Assembly: GCA_000442125.1 (NCBI GenBank)
Contig: KE546971.1
Coordinates: 374,583 to 438,582, forward strand
Source of the DNA: Opeltia flavorubescens
Taxonomy: Eukaryota > Ascomycota > Lecanoromycetes > Teloschistales > Teloschistaceae
Length of the DNA: 64,000 nt
Direction: 5' to 3'
The notes beneath the pieces are model-generated. The model had not been told where the DNA came from. It did no database searches and was given only the letters and a program-made list of their open reading frames with translations. This document shows positions 36,456-48,238 of the stretch, piece after piece (position 1 is the stretch's first letter; each line of letters begins with the position of its first letter). The translations under genes and the position numbers were made by a program.

Positions 36456-36752
36456 TATAATATATTAGATATAATTAAATTAATTTAAAAGCGTAAACTA
36501 TTATAAAAAAACTATTTATAATATATATATTTAAATATATTAAAGAACTAACTTTTATTTTTTAATAAAAAATAAAAAGGATTACTATATATCTAAAAAT
36601 ACGTTTATTTTATACTAGGTAGTAATTATTTAAATAACCCCGCTTAAACTTTTTAAAGGGCCCGTTATACTAGTAATTTAATATATTATCTTTATTATAT
36701 AATTTCCACCTGGGGTTCAAATATTAACTGTTTCTATAGCTTAATAGTAACA
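36456..36752 (-). repeat. LTR of copy A, right (5' LTR)
   Basis: 297 bp; among the four family LTRs it keeps an intact CA end (TAGCTTAATAGTAACA) and a less mutated CCACCTGGGGTTC segment near 36708. Confidence 0.9.
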
Positions 36753-37646
36753 ATAATAAATAGTTAAAATATAAAAAAAAATTTATAAATTAATATTAAA
36801 AGAATTTAATACTATAATTAAAAATTTATATATTATAAAAAAAAATATTTTTAAATATAATCTAAAGGAATTAAAAATATTTATAAAAAATATAACTTTT
36901 TAATAAGCTTTTCCGCTGTATTTTCCGCTATATTCTCCGCCGCGTTCTCTACCGTATTTTCCGCTATTTTTTTTATTTTTAAAACCTTTAAATTTTATTA
37001 TTAAACTTAAATTATTTATTAAATAAATATTATTCTATAAAATTTAAAAAATTAAAAATCTAATACTATTTTTATTTTAATATATAAAGAATAAAAAAGT
37101 TAGAAAACTATATTAAACTTTTTAAAAAATTTATATAAAGTTTTTAATATATAAACCGCCTTTTATAAATTAATTAAAATTTTCGATAATAAAAAAAATA
37201 TTTTTTAAGCGTATATTTATATTATTAATTACTATATAAAATAATTTAATATTATATTTTTAAATTTAATCTATAAATTTATCCTTTTAATTTTTATATA
37301 TAATACCGCGTTTAATAATAATATTATTATTTTATATTATTAGAATAAAATTATTATCTAGATTAAACTATTATTAATACGTTAAATAATTAATTAAATA
37401 AATTTTATAGCTATAAATAAATTTTTAGCGTTAAAAAAGTATATAATATATAAATAAAATTAATTAAAATTCTTTTAATTCCTTTTATTAAAAATATAAA
37501 GAATTTAATATTTTTATAATAGTAATTTAGCTAGTATTTTAATAAAATTCTCTATTTTTTAAAAAAATCGTTAAAATAAATAAAAAATAAAAATCCGCGC
37601 TAAAAATATATAGCTAGAATAAAATTTTAGCTAATTATATTATTTA
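36753..37646 (+). other. Middle piece of the pogo element between copies A and B
   Basis: About 0.9 kb of RIP-eroded DNA outside both retrotransposons, so it should belong to the pogo element downstream of its transposase. Apart from a 12-bp tandem repeat (36909-36968) I recognise nothing coding. Confidence 0.6.
36909..36968. repeat. Five-unit 12-bp tandem repeat
   Basis: Five 12-bp units vary around TTTTCCGCTATA. The period is a multiple of three; one plus frame reads FSAx repeats and one minus frame reads AENx repeats, so it may be the relic of a repeat-coding region. It keeps more G and C than its surroundings. Confidence 0.75.
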
Positions 37647-37651
37647 AATTC
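37647..37651. repeat. Target duplication AATTC, left of copy B
   Basis: AATTC directly precedes the left LTR of copy B and recurs at 46802-46806 directly after the right LTR. Confidence 0.85.
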
Positions 37652-37948
37652 TATAATATACTAGGTATAATCAAACCAATTCAAAAGCGTGAACTATTAT
37701 AAAAGAACTGCTTATAGCGTATATATTTAGATATATTAAAGAATTAATTTTTATTTTCTAATAAAAAATAAAAAAAATTATTATATATTTAAAAATACGT
37801 TTATTTTATACTAGATAATAATTATTTAAATAACCCCGTTTAGGTTTTTTAAAAGGCCCGCTATACTAGTAACTTAATATATTATTTTTATTATATAATT
37901 TCTATTTAAGGTTTAAATACTAACTATTCCTATAGCTTAATAGTAATA
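37652..37948 (-). repeat. LTR of copy B, left (3' LTR)
   Basis: 297 bp. It is the least mutated LTR at its start (ACTAGGTATAATCAAACCAATTCAAAAGCGTG region), retaining several CA dinucleotides lost in the other three copies. Confidence 0.9.
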
Positions 37949-38578
37949 ATTACTTTTTTTTTTAAAATATTAATTTTAGTATTAAGGTTTAGAAGTAATT
38001 TAAGCTATTTAAAATACTTAAATAAATATTTATTAAAAACCGTCTAAATTCTAGTAGAAAAAAGGAGGAAAAAAGTTATTTATAGTAATATTATTAATTA
38101 TAAAAATAGTTACTAATTTTTATTGCTTTTCTACTATTAAAATTCCGTTAAAGGCTTATTAAAAGCTTATAGTATTATATATACTTTTATAAATAAAAAA
38201 AAAATAGAAAAAATATTATATTATTATTATAGTTAAAAAAGTTAAAAATTTTTTATTATTTAATATATAAACTTTATTCTAATATAATATAAAAGGGGCT
38301 AGTAATTATACTAATAGATAAATATAGGCTTTTATAAAAATTTTCCCTTTTTTTCTTTTTTATTAGTTATTATAGATATTATAATATTTAGTAATTTATT
38401 TAATAATAGTAAATCTATTAATAACGAAGCTTTTAAAAATATTAATAATAAATTTTTTTTATTTTTATATTTATTTTTTAATAGATAAAACTTTTATATA
38501 ATAATTTAAAGCTTAAATAACTATTTAAATTATAATTTAATTCGATATAAAACTTTTATTATATAATTATTACTTCCG

Positions 38579-40215
38579 CGCGCTATTAGAGGCTACGTCT
38601 TTTAATAATAAAATTCTATATATATTATACTAAAAAAAGTATACGGGGTCTTTATACTATATATACTGCTAGAATTATAAAAATATTTAAAATTATTTAA
38701 TAGTAAATTTATTAATTTATTAATTATTTTATATTAATTTTATTTAGATTTCTTATTTTATATAGTTAATAATATAGAAATATTTTAAATATATTTAAAA
38801 ATATTTAAATATTATTTAAAAATAGAACTCTATACTTTTTATAAATAAAAAACTAGTAAAAATAGCTCGGAATTTCTAGATTTATAGTTAAAGTATAAAT
38901 TTAACTAATAATTAAACCGATCTACTATTAATTTATAATAATAAATTTTTATATAAAGCCTGCTAGAATTTTATTAAATAAAAAGACTTTTATTAAAAAA
39001 TCTATAATTTTAAACGATAAATACGCGAGTTAAAATAAAAAAATAGTATATTATATATAAATCGTTAATTATTTATATTTATAAAAGTTTATTATTTTTT
39101 TTATCTAAATTTAAATTTATTTTTTTATAGTTAAAATCTATTCGTAAATTAAAATAAAGATTTTTTTTTAGATTTTTTAATAGAAGAAGTTTTATTCTAA
39201 AATCCTAAATAATTTAATAATAGACTTTAGAAACTTTTATAAAATTAGGAATCCTATAAATAAACTCGTATATTTAATCCCGCTCGTTCTAACGGCTTTT
39301 ATATAATAAATATTTTTTTATAAAAAAAAGAGGTCCGTTTAAATAGCGTAGATAGAAGAAATAAAAAAAAAAAAAAAGGGTTTAAATTTATAATAATTAG
39401 TAGCAATAAAAATAAATTTTTACTATATTATAGTAAATTATTACTAAGTTTTTTATTTTTAATTTATTTATTATCGACTTATAACTAGTATAATAAAATT
39501 TTACTACTAGATTTTAATTAATTACTTTTAGATAAAATACTTTTTATAGTAGAAACGGTATTTAATAATTAGGAATTTAATTAATAAAATTTAATACGGC
39601 TTTTATTACTTTTTATATAATTTTTAATAATAATCTACCCGGATTTAATATTAGTTAATTTTTCTATTAGATTTATTATTAGATTTATATTAGAGCCTTT
39701 AATATTATTTTATATATTTTTAAAAACTAATTTTTTTAGTAATTTCGCTTTAAATTAATTAGCAGCTAAATAGTATAAAATAATAGCTTATTATACTATT
39801 TAGCTTTAATAAAAATCTCGTTTAGATTTAAAATAATAATTAATTTTTAATAACGATTTAAAAAAGGTTTTAAATAGTAGCTAGATTAATTAAAAATAGT
39901 TTATTTTTATAAAAAAACCGGCTAGCCTATTAAATCTAGTATATTTATATTTATAATATTAAATTCTATTATTTTTTACTAATTTTTTTTAATAATTATA
40001 AAATTCGGCTTTATTAAAGCTTCTAAAATTAAATATTAAAGCGCCGACGGTTATAAGCTATTTTTTATTATTTATCTAGCTAAATAATCTATTAGAGCTA
40101 AAAGCGACTCTAAATTAGATAGAAAAATAAAAAAAATAGCTATACCGGCGAGTAAAAAAAATACGGCGGAAAACGATTAATCTAAAAATATAATTTAGTA
40201 AAAGATAAATATAAA
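38579..40215 (+). pseudogene. Unrecognised antisense ORF in chromovirus copy B
   Basis: Collinear counterpart of the antisense frame in copy A, between chromodomain and 3' LTR. Near 38579-38602 it is less mutated (RAIRGYVF versus HAIKNYIF in copy A). The Lys/Arg-rich end is at about 40080-40200. Stops are again mostly TAA/TAG. Function unknown; coordinates approximate. Confidence 0.5.
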
Positions 40216-41114
40216 TTTATAATTTACTTCGATATTATAAATTATAGATTTATATTCTGCTTTATTATTTTTAAATTAATCTAGAATATATAAAGATTAG
40301 TATAATAATAAAAAACGGTTTTAACTATAATATTTTAAAAATTTCGGTTATAATACTTTAAAAAAAAGAAAAATAAATTAAATAATATCTTTAAAAAAAA
40401 AAAATAAATTAATAATACTTTTTTAATTAAATAATATCGCTATTATTAATTTTTTTAATTTTTTAATATTAATAATATTTTTATAGTTATTAATTTTTTT
40501 TTATATTAAATTAATAGTAAACTATTAATAGAAATATTAATAAAAGAAACTATTAATAAAAATATTAATAAAGAGAATATAAAGGAAAATATATATAATA
40601 AAAAAAAAAGAAGTTTTTAATATAAAATCTTTATTTTTTAGATTATCTATTTTATTAATAGAATAAATCTATTTAATATTATAAAAAGGGCTTTAAAGTT
40701 TTTAAATTCTAAAAATATTTAAAACTTTTAAAATATTAAAAACTTTAAAAAATAATATTATTTTTTATCGCTGTATAACTACTGATAAAATTATTAATAA
40801 AATTTTATTAATTAATAAAATTAATATAAAAAAATAGACCGAGAGTTTATTAATATAAAAAAACGCGGTAAATTATAAAATAAAGGAATATAGTAAATTA
40901 TAAAATAAAAAAATATAGTAAATTATAGAATAATATATAAAGATATAATATAAAAAGATTAAATAGAATATAATTACTAATAAGCGTTTATTTTATTAAA
41001 AAAATTTAAATTTTAGTTTAATAAATTCTATTTATTATTTTAAATTCGTTTTTAATTTATATTTAATAAATTTTTTTTAAATAAATTAATTAACTTTTAA
41101 AAATTTAATATAAA

Positions 41115-41115
41115 N
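41115..41115. other. N hiding a likely ~25-bp gap
   Basis: Alignment to copy A shows 25 bases (24600-24624) between the two sequences that meet at this single N. Confidence 0.65.
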
Positions 41116-44100
41116 TATATTTATTTTTTATTTAAATATAATATTATTAAAATTTATAAAAAATTTATTAAAAGTTTTAAAAAAAATAATAACTAGTATA
41201 ATTAAAATATTTAGCTTTTTTTTTTATATTTTTTTAACGGTTTTTTATAACTTTAATTAAATTTTTTTTTTAGATTTTCAGTATTTATTAGATTTAATTT
41301 CGGCTATTATAAATTATACTTTTTTAATTAACCTATCTAGTTAATTAAATATTATTCCGTTTTATTTTTAGATTCTTTAATACACTTATTTAAAATTATT
41401 TTTATTTTTTATTTTAATTCGTTATTTATAAGCTCTAGAAGTAAATATTAAAAAATTTTTTATTTTTTTTTTTACTAATATTTCTTTAATAAAGAAATAT
41501 AAAAGATATTATAAATATACAAATTAAACGATAATAATAATTTATATATTTAGAAATTAATACGTTTTTTAATATAATATAATCTAATATAATAATAAAT
41601 AAACTTTTTAAACGACTTTTTTAACTTTAAATTTTTTAATAATAGGAATACTATATTATTTAAACTAAATTTTATATTTATATAAAAATAATTATAATAT
41701 TTCGTTTATTTTTTTTATATTTTTTATTATTTTTAGCTTAGCTTTTTATATAGTTCTATTAATTTTTTTATATATTTTTTTACTATTAATATACTAGCTT
41801 TACAGGCTTTTTCTTTAAAAATATTATTTATAATATTAAATTCTAGATCCGGGTATACTCTAATTATTAAAAAAAACGGTATTTTATTAATAATAGAATA
41901 GATATTATTATTATACGTAAATTTTATAATAAAAAAAATCTTCGCTTAATTAAATTATTTCTTATTTAAATAAATTTAAAAGTAGTATTTTAATAATTAA
42001 TTTTAGCGTTCTATTTAATTATTTATTTATAGATAAAAAGTAATATTTAATTTTTTTTTTATCTTTAAATAATAGTAGATTTTAGACTAGAATTTATTTA
42101 TAAATAATAAGTTTTTATCGCTAATAATACTTTTTAAAATAATCTTTTTATAGATTATTATTTTAAAAAATAAATCTATAAATTTTATTATATTAATAGT
42201 TTTTATATATAAAATATATATAATTATTTTTAAATATTAGTCTATTATAATTAATACGGTATTAATTATATTTATATAGTATTTTAATAATAGTAATCCT
42301 ATTATAAAATTTAAAATAATTTTTTAGTATAAACTATTAAAAATAAAAAAGGATTATAGTTTATTATACGGTTTATATCGATATATTTTTACTTATTAGT
42401 AAATATTATATATTTATATATATTCCTTAATTTCTTTATTTAGATTAGGCTATTAATAATAATAATAAAATAATTTTATTATCCGCTCCGTTTTAAAATA
42501 TCTAGTTAAAAAATTATTATAATATTTTATTATAAACTTTATATAAATAATAGAATTCTTTAAAATATATAAAAAGTTATAAAATAATAATTTATTTTTT
42601 ACTTTTAAATTCTATAATTCAGTTTTTATATATTTAGAATTCTTTTTATAAATATTTTTAATATTATATTTTTTAATAATAATAAAATTATTATCCTATT
42701 AAAATTATAAAATTATTTTTTTTATATTTATCGAGTTATTATTATAAATTATTTTATTTAAAATAGTATCCTTTATTATTTAATATAAAATATACTATTT
42801 ATAATTAGTTATTTTAATAGTAGGATTTATTATATTTTTTTTATTAAAAGGTAGATTTTTTTTTTAAAAACTTTTAATAGAGTTTTTATAAAATATTATT
42901 AATATTAATATATTATAAAATTTTTAAATTGATAAATTACTATTAAATTTTTTAAAGGTATTAATCTTTAATAAAAATTTTTTAAACCTTCTTTTATATT
43001 TTTTATATAAATATACTACTTTTATTTTTTTTACTATTATTAGTATAAATAACGTATTATTAATAAAAGATAATTTTTATTATAATATAAATATTATTGT
43101 TAAAATTTTAAAATTAATTTTTTAATAATCTAGCTTTTTTAATAAAAGATTTATTAAATTTAACTTTTTAGTTTAATAAAAGATTTCGAAATTTATAACT
43201 ACTAATTTTATAATCTAGCGCTATTATCTATTATTAAATTATTTAATATATATAAATCCTTTTAAATTATTATAATTTAATTATATTTTAATAGTATATT
43301 AAGTTTTTTTAAAATAGTACCGTTATTATTTAAAGACTTTAATAATAGTAAATAGTTTTTAAATATAAATTTTATAGTTTTATTTAGCTATTATTATTTT
43401 TTTTAATTAGAAAATTATTAAATAATAGACCTTATTATTATTTAGTTAAATTATAATACCGAAAATATTAAAATTTAAAATATTTATTTTAATCTAGATT
43501 TTATATATTAAATTAAAATATTTTAGTAATAATATTATAGTAAAAGTTTTTTTTAGCTTTTTAAAAATTTTTTAAACGATATTATTTTATTTTAATAACT
43601 TTAATTTTTTATTATTTTTTATATTAACTAATAGATTAATTATAGGCGTTATAAACTTTAAATAATATTTAATAAATCGCTAATAGAAATTTATTAGATT
43701 TAAAAATATTTAAATATTTTTATATAATTTTAGAATAAATTAATTTTAAATTATATTTATTTTTTTAAAATTTATTTCTACTCCTTTAAATAATATAATA
43801 TATTTTAAAAACTTTAGCTATTTTATATTAAATACGTATTTTTTTAAATTTAGGAATAACTAGTATTTATAAAGCCGGCGTAAAATTATATAAATATATT
43901 TCTAATATTTTTTTTTAAAATTTAAATATACTAGAATATTATTTAAATATATTATATAAAAAATATTAATTATTTCTACTAATACTTTATTAATATATAT
44001 TTAAAAGGTTATAAAAGTATTTATTAAATTAAAAAATATAATAAAATATTTAAAATATTTATATCTAGTATAAAATATTATTTTTTATTTATTCTTTTAT

Positions 44101-46504
44101 TTAATTTTAATTTAGTAATAAATATCGCGTATATTTATTTTTATAAATTTTTTTATACTATATAAACGGTCTAAAGTTCTAATAATTAAAAAGAATAAAT
44201 ACTAATTTTTAATTATTACTATATTTAAATTATAATAATTTATATATAAGTATAATCTACCGTTTTTTTTTAATATAAATAAAATAAAAGCTCCTATAAA
44301 TAAGATTAAATATTAGATTTAGCTTTTTTTAAAAAAATTTTTAAAATATTAGTATAATTTTTTTAATTTATTATTTAATAAGTTATATATTAATTTATAT
44401 AACGGCTTTTTATCTTTTATTAAATTAATAATATAATTACTAAATTTCGATTAAAATAATTTATCTAATTCTACTATAAAAAATATAAGCTCGAAGCTTT
44501 TAATTTAGTATAAAATTTTTATACTATTAATATCGATTAAATCTTTTACTATTAATATTATTAAAGTATATATAATAAAGTATATTTTAAAGGATTATTT
44601 TAAAATTTATAAATAATTTATTTATATTCGATTAACTCTAATAAAAAAGCGTTACTCTATAGCCTATATATTAATAAGCAGGCTAGCTTTATAAATTCTT
44701 AAAGTACTTAAAATTATATTATATTTATTTAAATTAATAGTATAAAAAAAAATAATAAAAATCGTTTATTTTATACTTTAATTATTAATATAAATTTATT
44801 TAAAATTATAGATTCTATAATAATAATACTACTAGTTCCGGAGCTAGTTTAATATAGGACGATTAGTATTTATTAGAATAAAGCCCTATTCTACTATTTT
44901 AGCTTATAAGATATAATTAATATTTAACTCTATATTTAATAATATAAAAGTCTTTTTAATCTAATCGCCTATATAAAACTAGAATATTATTTTAATTCTT
45001 TTTATTATTTTAATTAAACGACGTTTAAATATTAAAATTTTATTTAAATTTAATTATTTTTTAAAAATATATTAGAATTTTTATTAATACTAGATTTAGT
45101 ACCTTTAATAAATATTTTTTTTATCGATTTTTTTATATAAAAGTAATTAATAGAGTAATAACCCTTTTTATAATAATTATAATATTTTATTTAATTTAAA
45201 TCCTTTAAGCTAATATTTTTACTATTTTTTAATCCTATAAAAAACCTATTATAAAGTTTATAATTATTTCGTTTTTATTTATTTTCTATATAACTACTAT
45301 AAAATTTCTTTAAAATCTAATTATCCTAGTTATTTTAATTTAAAAAAAAAAGTTTTTTATAAAAAATATTTATATTAGTACTTTTTATAATATCTTTTAT
45401 ATAAATTATTAAAGTTATTTATTTATCTTTTATTTTATTTTTAAATATATATTTAAATTAATATATTAATATTTAAATATTACGTTTAAATTTTATAATA
45501 AAATTTATTATATATTATTTTTTTAATAACTTCGATAACTAACCTTTAAATATTTTTATTTAATTATAAAGCTTTTATAATATTATTATATTTTATTCTA
45601 ATATATAGTACTTTAATAAAAAGTTTAAAAATTAGCTTTTTTTATTTAATAAAAGATTAAGTAGTTATTTATAAAAATTAGGTTAGTTTATATTAATTTT
45701 ATTTATTTTTATATATTAAGTCTATTATATTAAAGGGTTACTCTTTAATAATAATATAGTAAATTAGATCTTTATTTTATTTATTAAAAACGAATCCTAT
45801 AATAATTTAAATATTATATCCGCTTATAATATTTATATTTAATAGTTAATAAAATTATTTTTTAATAAATAATTCGGTAAAAAAGCTAGTTTAATATTTT
45901 TTAGCTTTATAATAATAAAAGATTCGGTATTAATAGGCGGAATAATAAAAGCTAATATATTAATAAATATATAAAGTTTTTAAAATATTATTTAAATTTA
46001 TTAATAAATTATTCTAATTTTTTTAAAATAATAAATATATTTAATAACCTTTTTTATTTTATACTTTAAATTTTTAATTTTCTATTTTATTTACGCGTTT
46101 AAGGAGATATTCGAGGAATCGCTATTATTATAGCTATTATTATTTAAATTAAATAATAAAAGGGATAAAATTATATTATATATTAGTTTTTTACTTTTAT
46201 AATAATAAATATTAAAACCCGATATCGGCTTTATTAAAGGAATACTACTATTTTATTATAATTTTATAGCGTTATTAGATAGTTTTATAATATATTCGTT
46301 TTAAAAAATTATTAGATTAATTATATTAAAAAATCCGCTTATTAGATTTATATATATAGTTTCCGATTAAATATTCGGATTTTAGAAATTAGTAATTATA
46401 CTATTATTATTATTTCTATTTCTATTATAACCGCGAGCTCTTTTAATAAATATTTTTAATAGTAATCCAGGCCTTTAAATATAAAGAAGTTAAAAAGTTA
46501 GAAT

Positions 46505-46801
46505 TATAATATACTAAATATAATTAAACTAATTTAAAAATGTAAATTATTATAAAAAAACTATTTATAATATATATATTTAGATATATTAAAAAATTAA
46601 CTTTTATTTTTTAATAAAAAGTAAAAGTGATTACTATATATTTAAAAATATATTTATTTTATACTAGATAGTAATTATTTAAATAATCCCGTTTAAGCCT
46701 TTTAAAAGGCCCGCTATATTAGTAATTTAATATATTATCTCTATTATATAATTTCTATCTAGAATTCAAATACTAACTGCTTTTATAATTTAATAGTAAT
46801 A
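46505..46801 (-). repeat. LTR of copy B, right (5' LTR)
   Basis: 297 bp, followed by AATTC. Because it is the upstream LTR of a minus-strand element, its promoter would have fired leftward. Confidence 0.9.
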
Positions 46802-46806
46802 AATTC
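46802..46806. repeat. Target duplication AATTC, right of copy B
   Basis: Matches 37647-37651. Confidence 0.85.
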
Positions 46807-47719
46807 GAAGGATTATTATTTAATTAAGTTTAGTATTAAAAACTTTTTTATTTTATTTACCGTTTAATCGTTTTTATTTTATATTTTATTTTTTATTTAT
46901 ACCTATTTTTTAAAATTTATAATCTTTTTATTTTAAACTAGTTTATATATTATTAACTTTTATTTTTTTAGCCTAATATTATATTTTATTTAATAGTATT
47001 TCTAGTTTTTATTCCTATTTTAATAAAATATACTAATTATTTAAATTTATTCTAGTTATTACCTTTTATTTACTAGATTTTTTATTTATAATAATTTATT
47101 TTTACTATTTCTACTACTTTTATATAACTAGTTCTAGTTATTCTTTTTAATAATTCTATTCCCTAGAATTAAAGATATTTATTACTCTTTATTTTATTTT
47201 TTTATATTATAATATTTTAAAGGCTTTATATAACTATACCCCCTATATTAATATATTATTATATTATTAGCTTTTATATTATTATTAATATTAAGCTTTT
47301 ATAATTTAATAAAAAAGTATATATATTACTAGTAATTTACTTCCTTTTTAATCTATATAATTTTTATAGAAAAATATCTAATTTAAAAAGAATTCTAAAG
47401 GTTTAGTATATTATTATAAATTAGGGGTTCGAGTTTTTTTAAAAGTATTATTTTTTACTAATTAATATCCTTTTATATATATTAAATAGCTTTAATATTA
47501 TAATTTTAAATATAGAATAAAAGTTTAAATAGATAATAAAAGCGTAGAATAAATTTTAATATAGCTTAATAGCGTAATAAATCGATACTAGTATAATTTT
47601 AAATTACGTAATAGCGTTTAAAAAAAGTAGTAATACTATAAATTATAGAGCTAGTATATATATATAGCTTTATAATTTTAAATAGATAGTATTAATAAAT
47701 AGAGAATATTATTTATATA
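46807..47719 (+). other. Right arm of the pogo element
   Basis: About 0.9 kb of RIP-eroded, AT-rich DNA between copy B and the right TIR. I see no recognisable motif on either strand. Confidence 0.6.
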
Positions 47720-47822
47720 TTTATTAATATTTTACCTAATCGGGTTAAAATACCAAGGAATTTTAGCGCCAAAATCTGCCTGGTGCAAAACCTGATCTGG
47801 TGCAAAACCTGGTGGATATGAG
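47720..47822 (-). repeat. Right terminal inverted repeat
   Basis: Reverse complement of the left TIR with few changes. The outer ~70 bp keep many CA/TG dinucleotides, including both 17-bp tandem units. TA follows at 47823-47824. Confidence 0.9.
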
Positions 47823-47824
47823 TA

Positions 47825-48238
47825 TTACGCGAAAGCGGTTGACTTAAGCGCATTTAATCGACGATTTTATATTGCTTGTTTTCTATATTCTATATTTATT
47901 TATCATGGAGTTCACCTAGCACAAAGGTAGTAGGGCCTGCTCAATCAAGATACCTATATCGGGCAAGACTTTTGTCATCAACCCTCGGTAGCTGCTATCT
48001 TCGCTATTACAACATCGGAGGAATAATATAGTAATCATTGCTTTAATTGAAAGTTTTAGATTAAGTAACCGCAAATTAAATTAAGAAGGGAGATTTTGCC
48101 ATGGAGTCTCCCGTAATGTTATTCCTGATTATCATTTAATGCCAGTAATACACTGAATTCGGCTATAGGTCCGAAAGACTACACGCATATCTGTATACAT
48201 ATCTCCGCCGTCTCTGTCCTATATTTCGATACAACGAC
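47825..48238. other. Spacer right of the transposon
   Basis: About 414 bp of normal composition with no gene. It carries the right member of the 34-bp inverted pair (47953-47986) and most of the right member of the 15-bp direct pair (48226-48240). Confidence 0.6.
47953..47986 (-). repeat. Right copy of a flanking inverted pair
   Basis: Reverse complement of 19065-19098 with four differences in 34 bases. It lies 130 bp outside the right TIR, whereas the left copy lies 67 bp outside the left TIR. Confidence 0.7.

Larger units (their letters stand above)
21140..36752 (-). mobile_element. Ty3/Gypsy chromovirus copy A, interrupted
   Basis: LTRs of 297 bp bound the element. It is transcribed right to left, so 36456-36752 is the 5' LTR. 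Removing the nested element (24955-31391 plus one GTAAA) leaves 9,171 bp, almost the same as copy B. Pol order on the minus strand is RT, then further pol, then chromodomain, which is the chromovirus arrangement. The flanks show AATAAT on both sides, but the local AAT repeats make a target duplication hard to prove. All coding parts are RIP-degraded. Confidence 0.92.
37652..46801 (-). mobile_element. Ty3/Gypsy chromovirus copy B, structurally complete
   Basis: 9,150 bp with 297-bp LTRs and AATTC duplications on both sides. It is collinear with copy A but lacks the nested element. RT catalytic box YLDDILVY is at complement(43926..43949), the chromodomain at about complement(41270..41430), and the antisense frame at 38579-40215. 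Every coding part is disrupted by RIP-type changes. A single N at 41115 stands where copy A has 25 bp (24600-24624), so the true length is probably near 9,174 bp. Confidence 0.93.
19166..47822 (+). mobile_element. Fot1/pogo-type DNA transposon carrying nested retrotransposons
   Basis: The termini are inverted repeats of about 103 bp bounded by TA. Removing LTR elements A and B leaves ~3.9 kb. Its left arm retains a degraded plus-strand transposase with pogo/Fot1 hallmarks. Nearly the whole interior has lost CpA/TpG and is strongly AT-rich, the signature of RIP, while the outermost ~65-70 bp on each side remain normal. The element is long for a Fot1 relative (commonly ~2 kb), and the ~1.8 kb downstream of the transposase (36753-37646 and 46807-47719) is unexplained. 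Confidence 0.88.

Noticed and set aside
21134-36758. AATAAT as a proven target duplication of chromovirus copy A
   Set aside because: Both flanks are AAT-repetitive and copy B uses a 5-bp duplication, so the 6-bp match may be coincidence.
19240-47740. AT-rich block as mitochondrial DNA insertion or a centromere
   Set aside because: TIRs, LTR pairs, target duplications and transposase/RT motifs explain it as a RIP-mutated transposon nest. A pericentromeric setting cannot be excluded but is not needed.
19166-47822. Starship-type giant element
   Set aside because: No tyrosine-recombinase captain gene was seen at either end, and the ends are long TIRs with TA duplications, which fits pogo instead.
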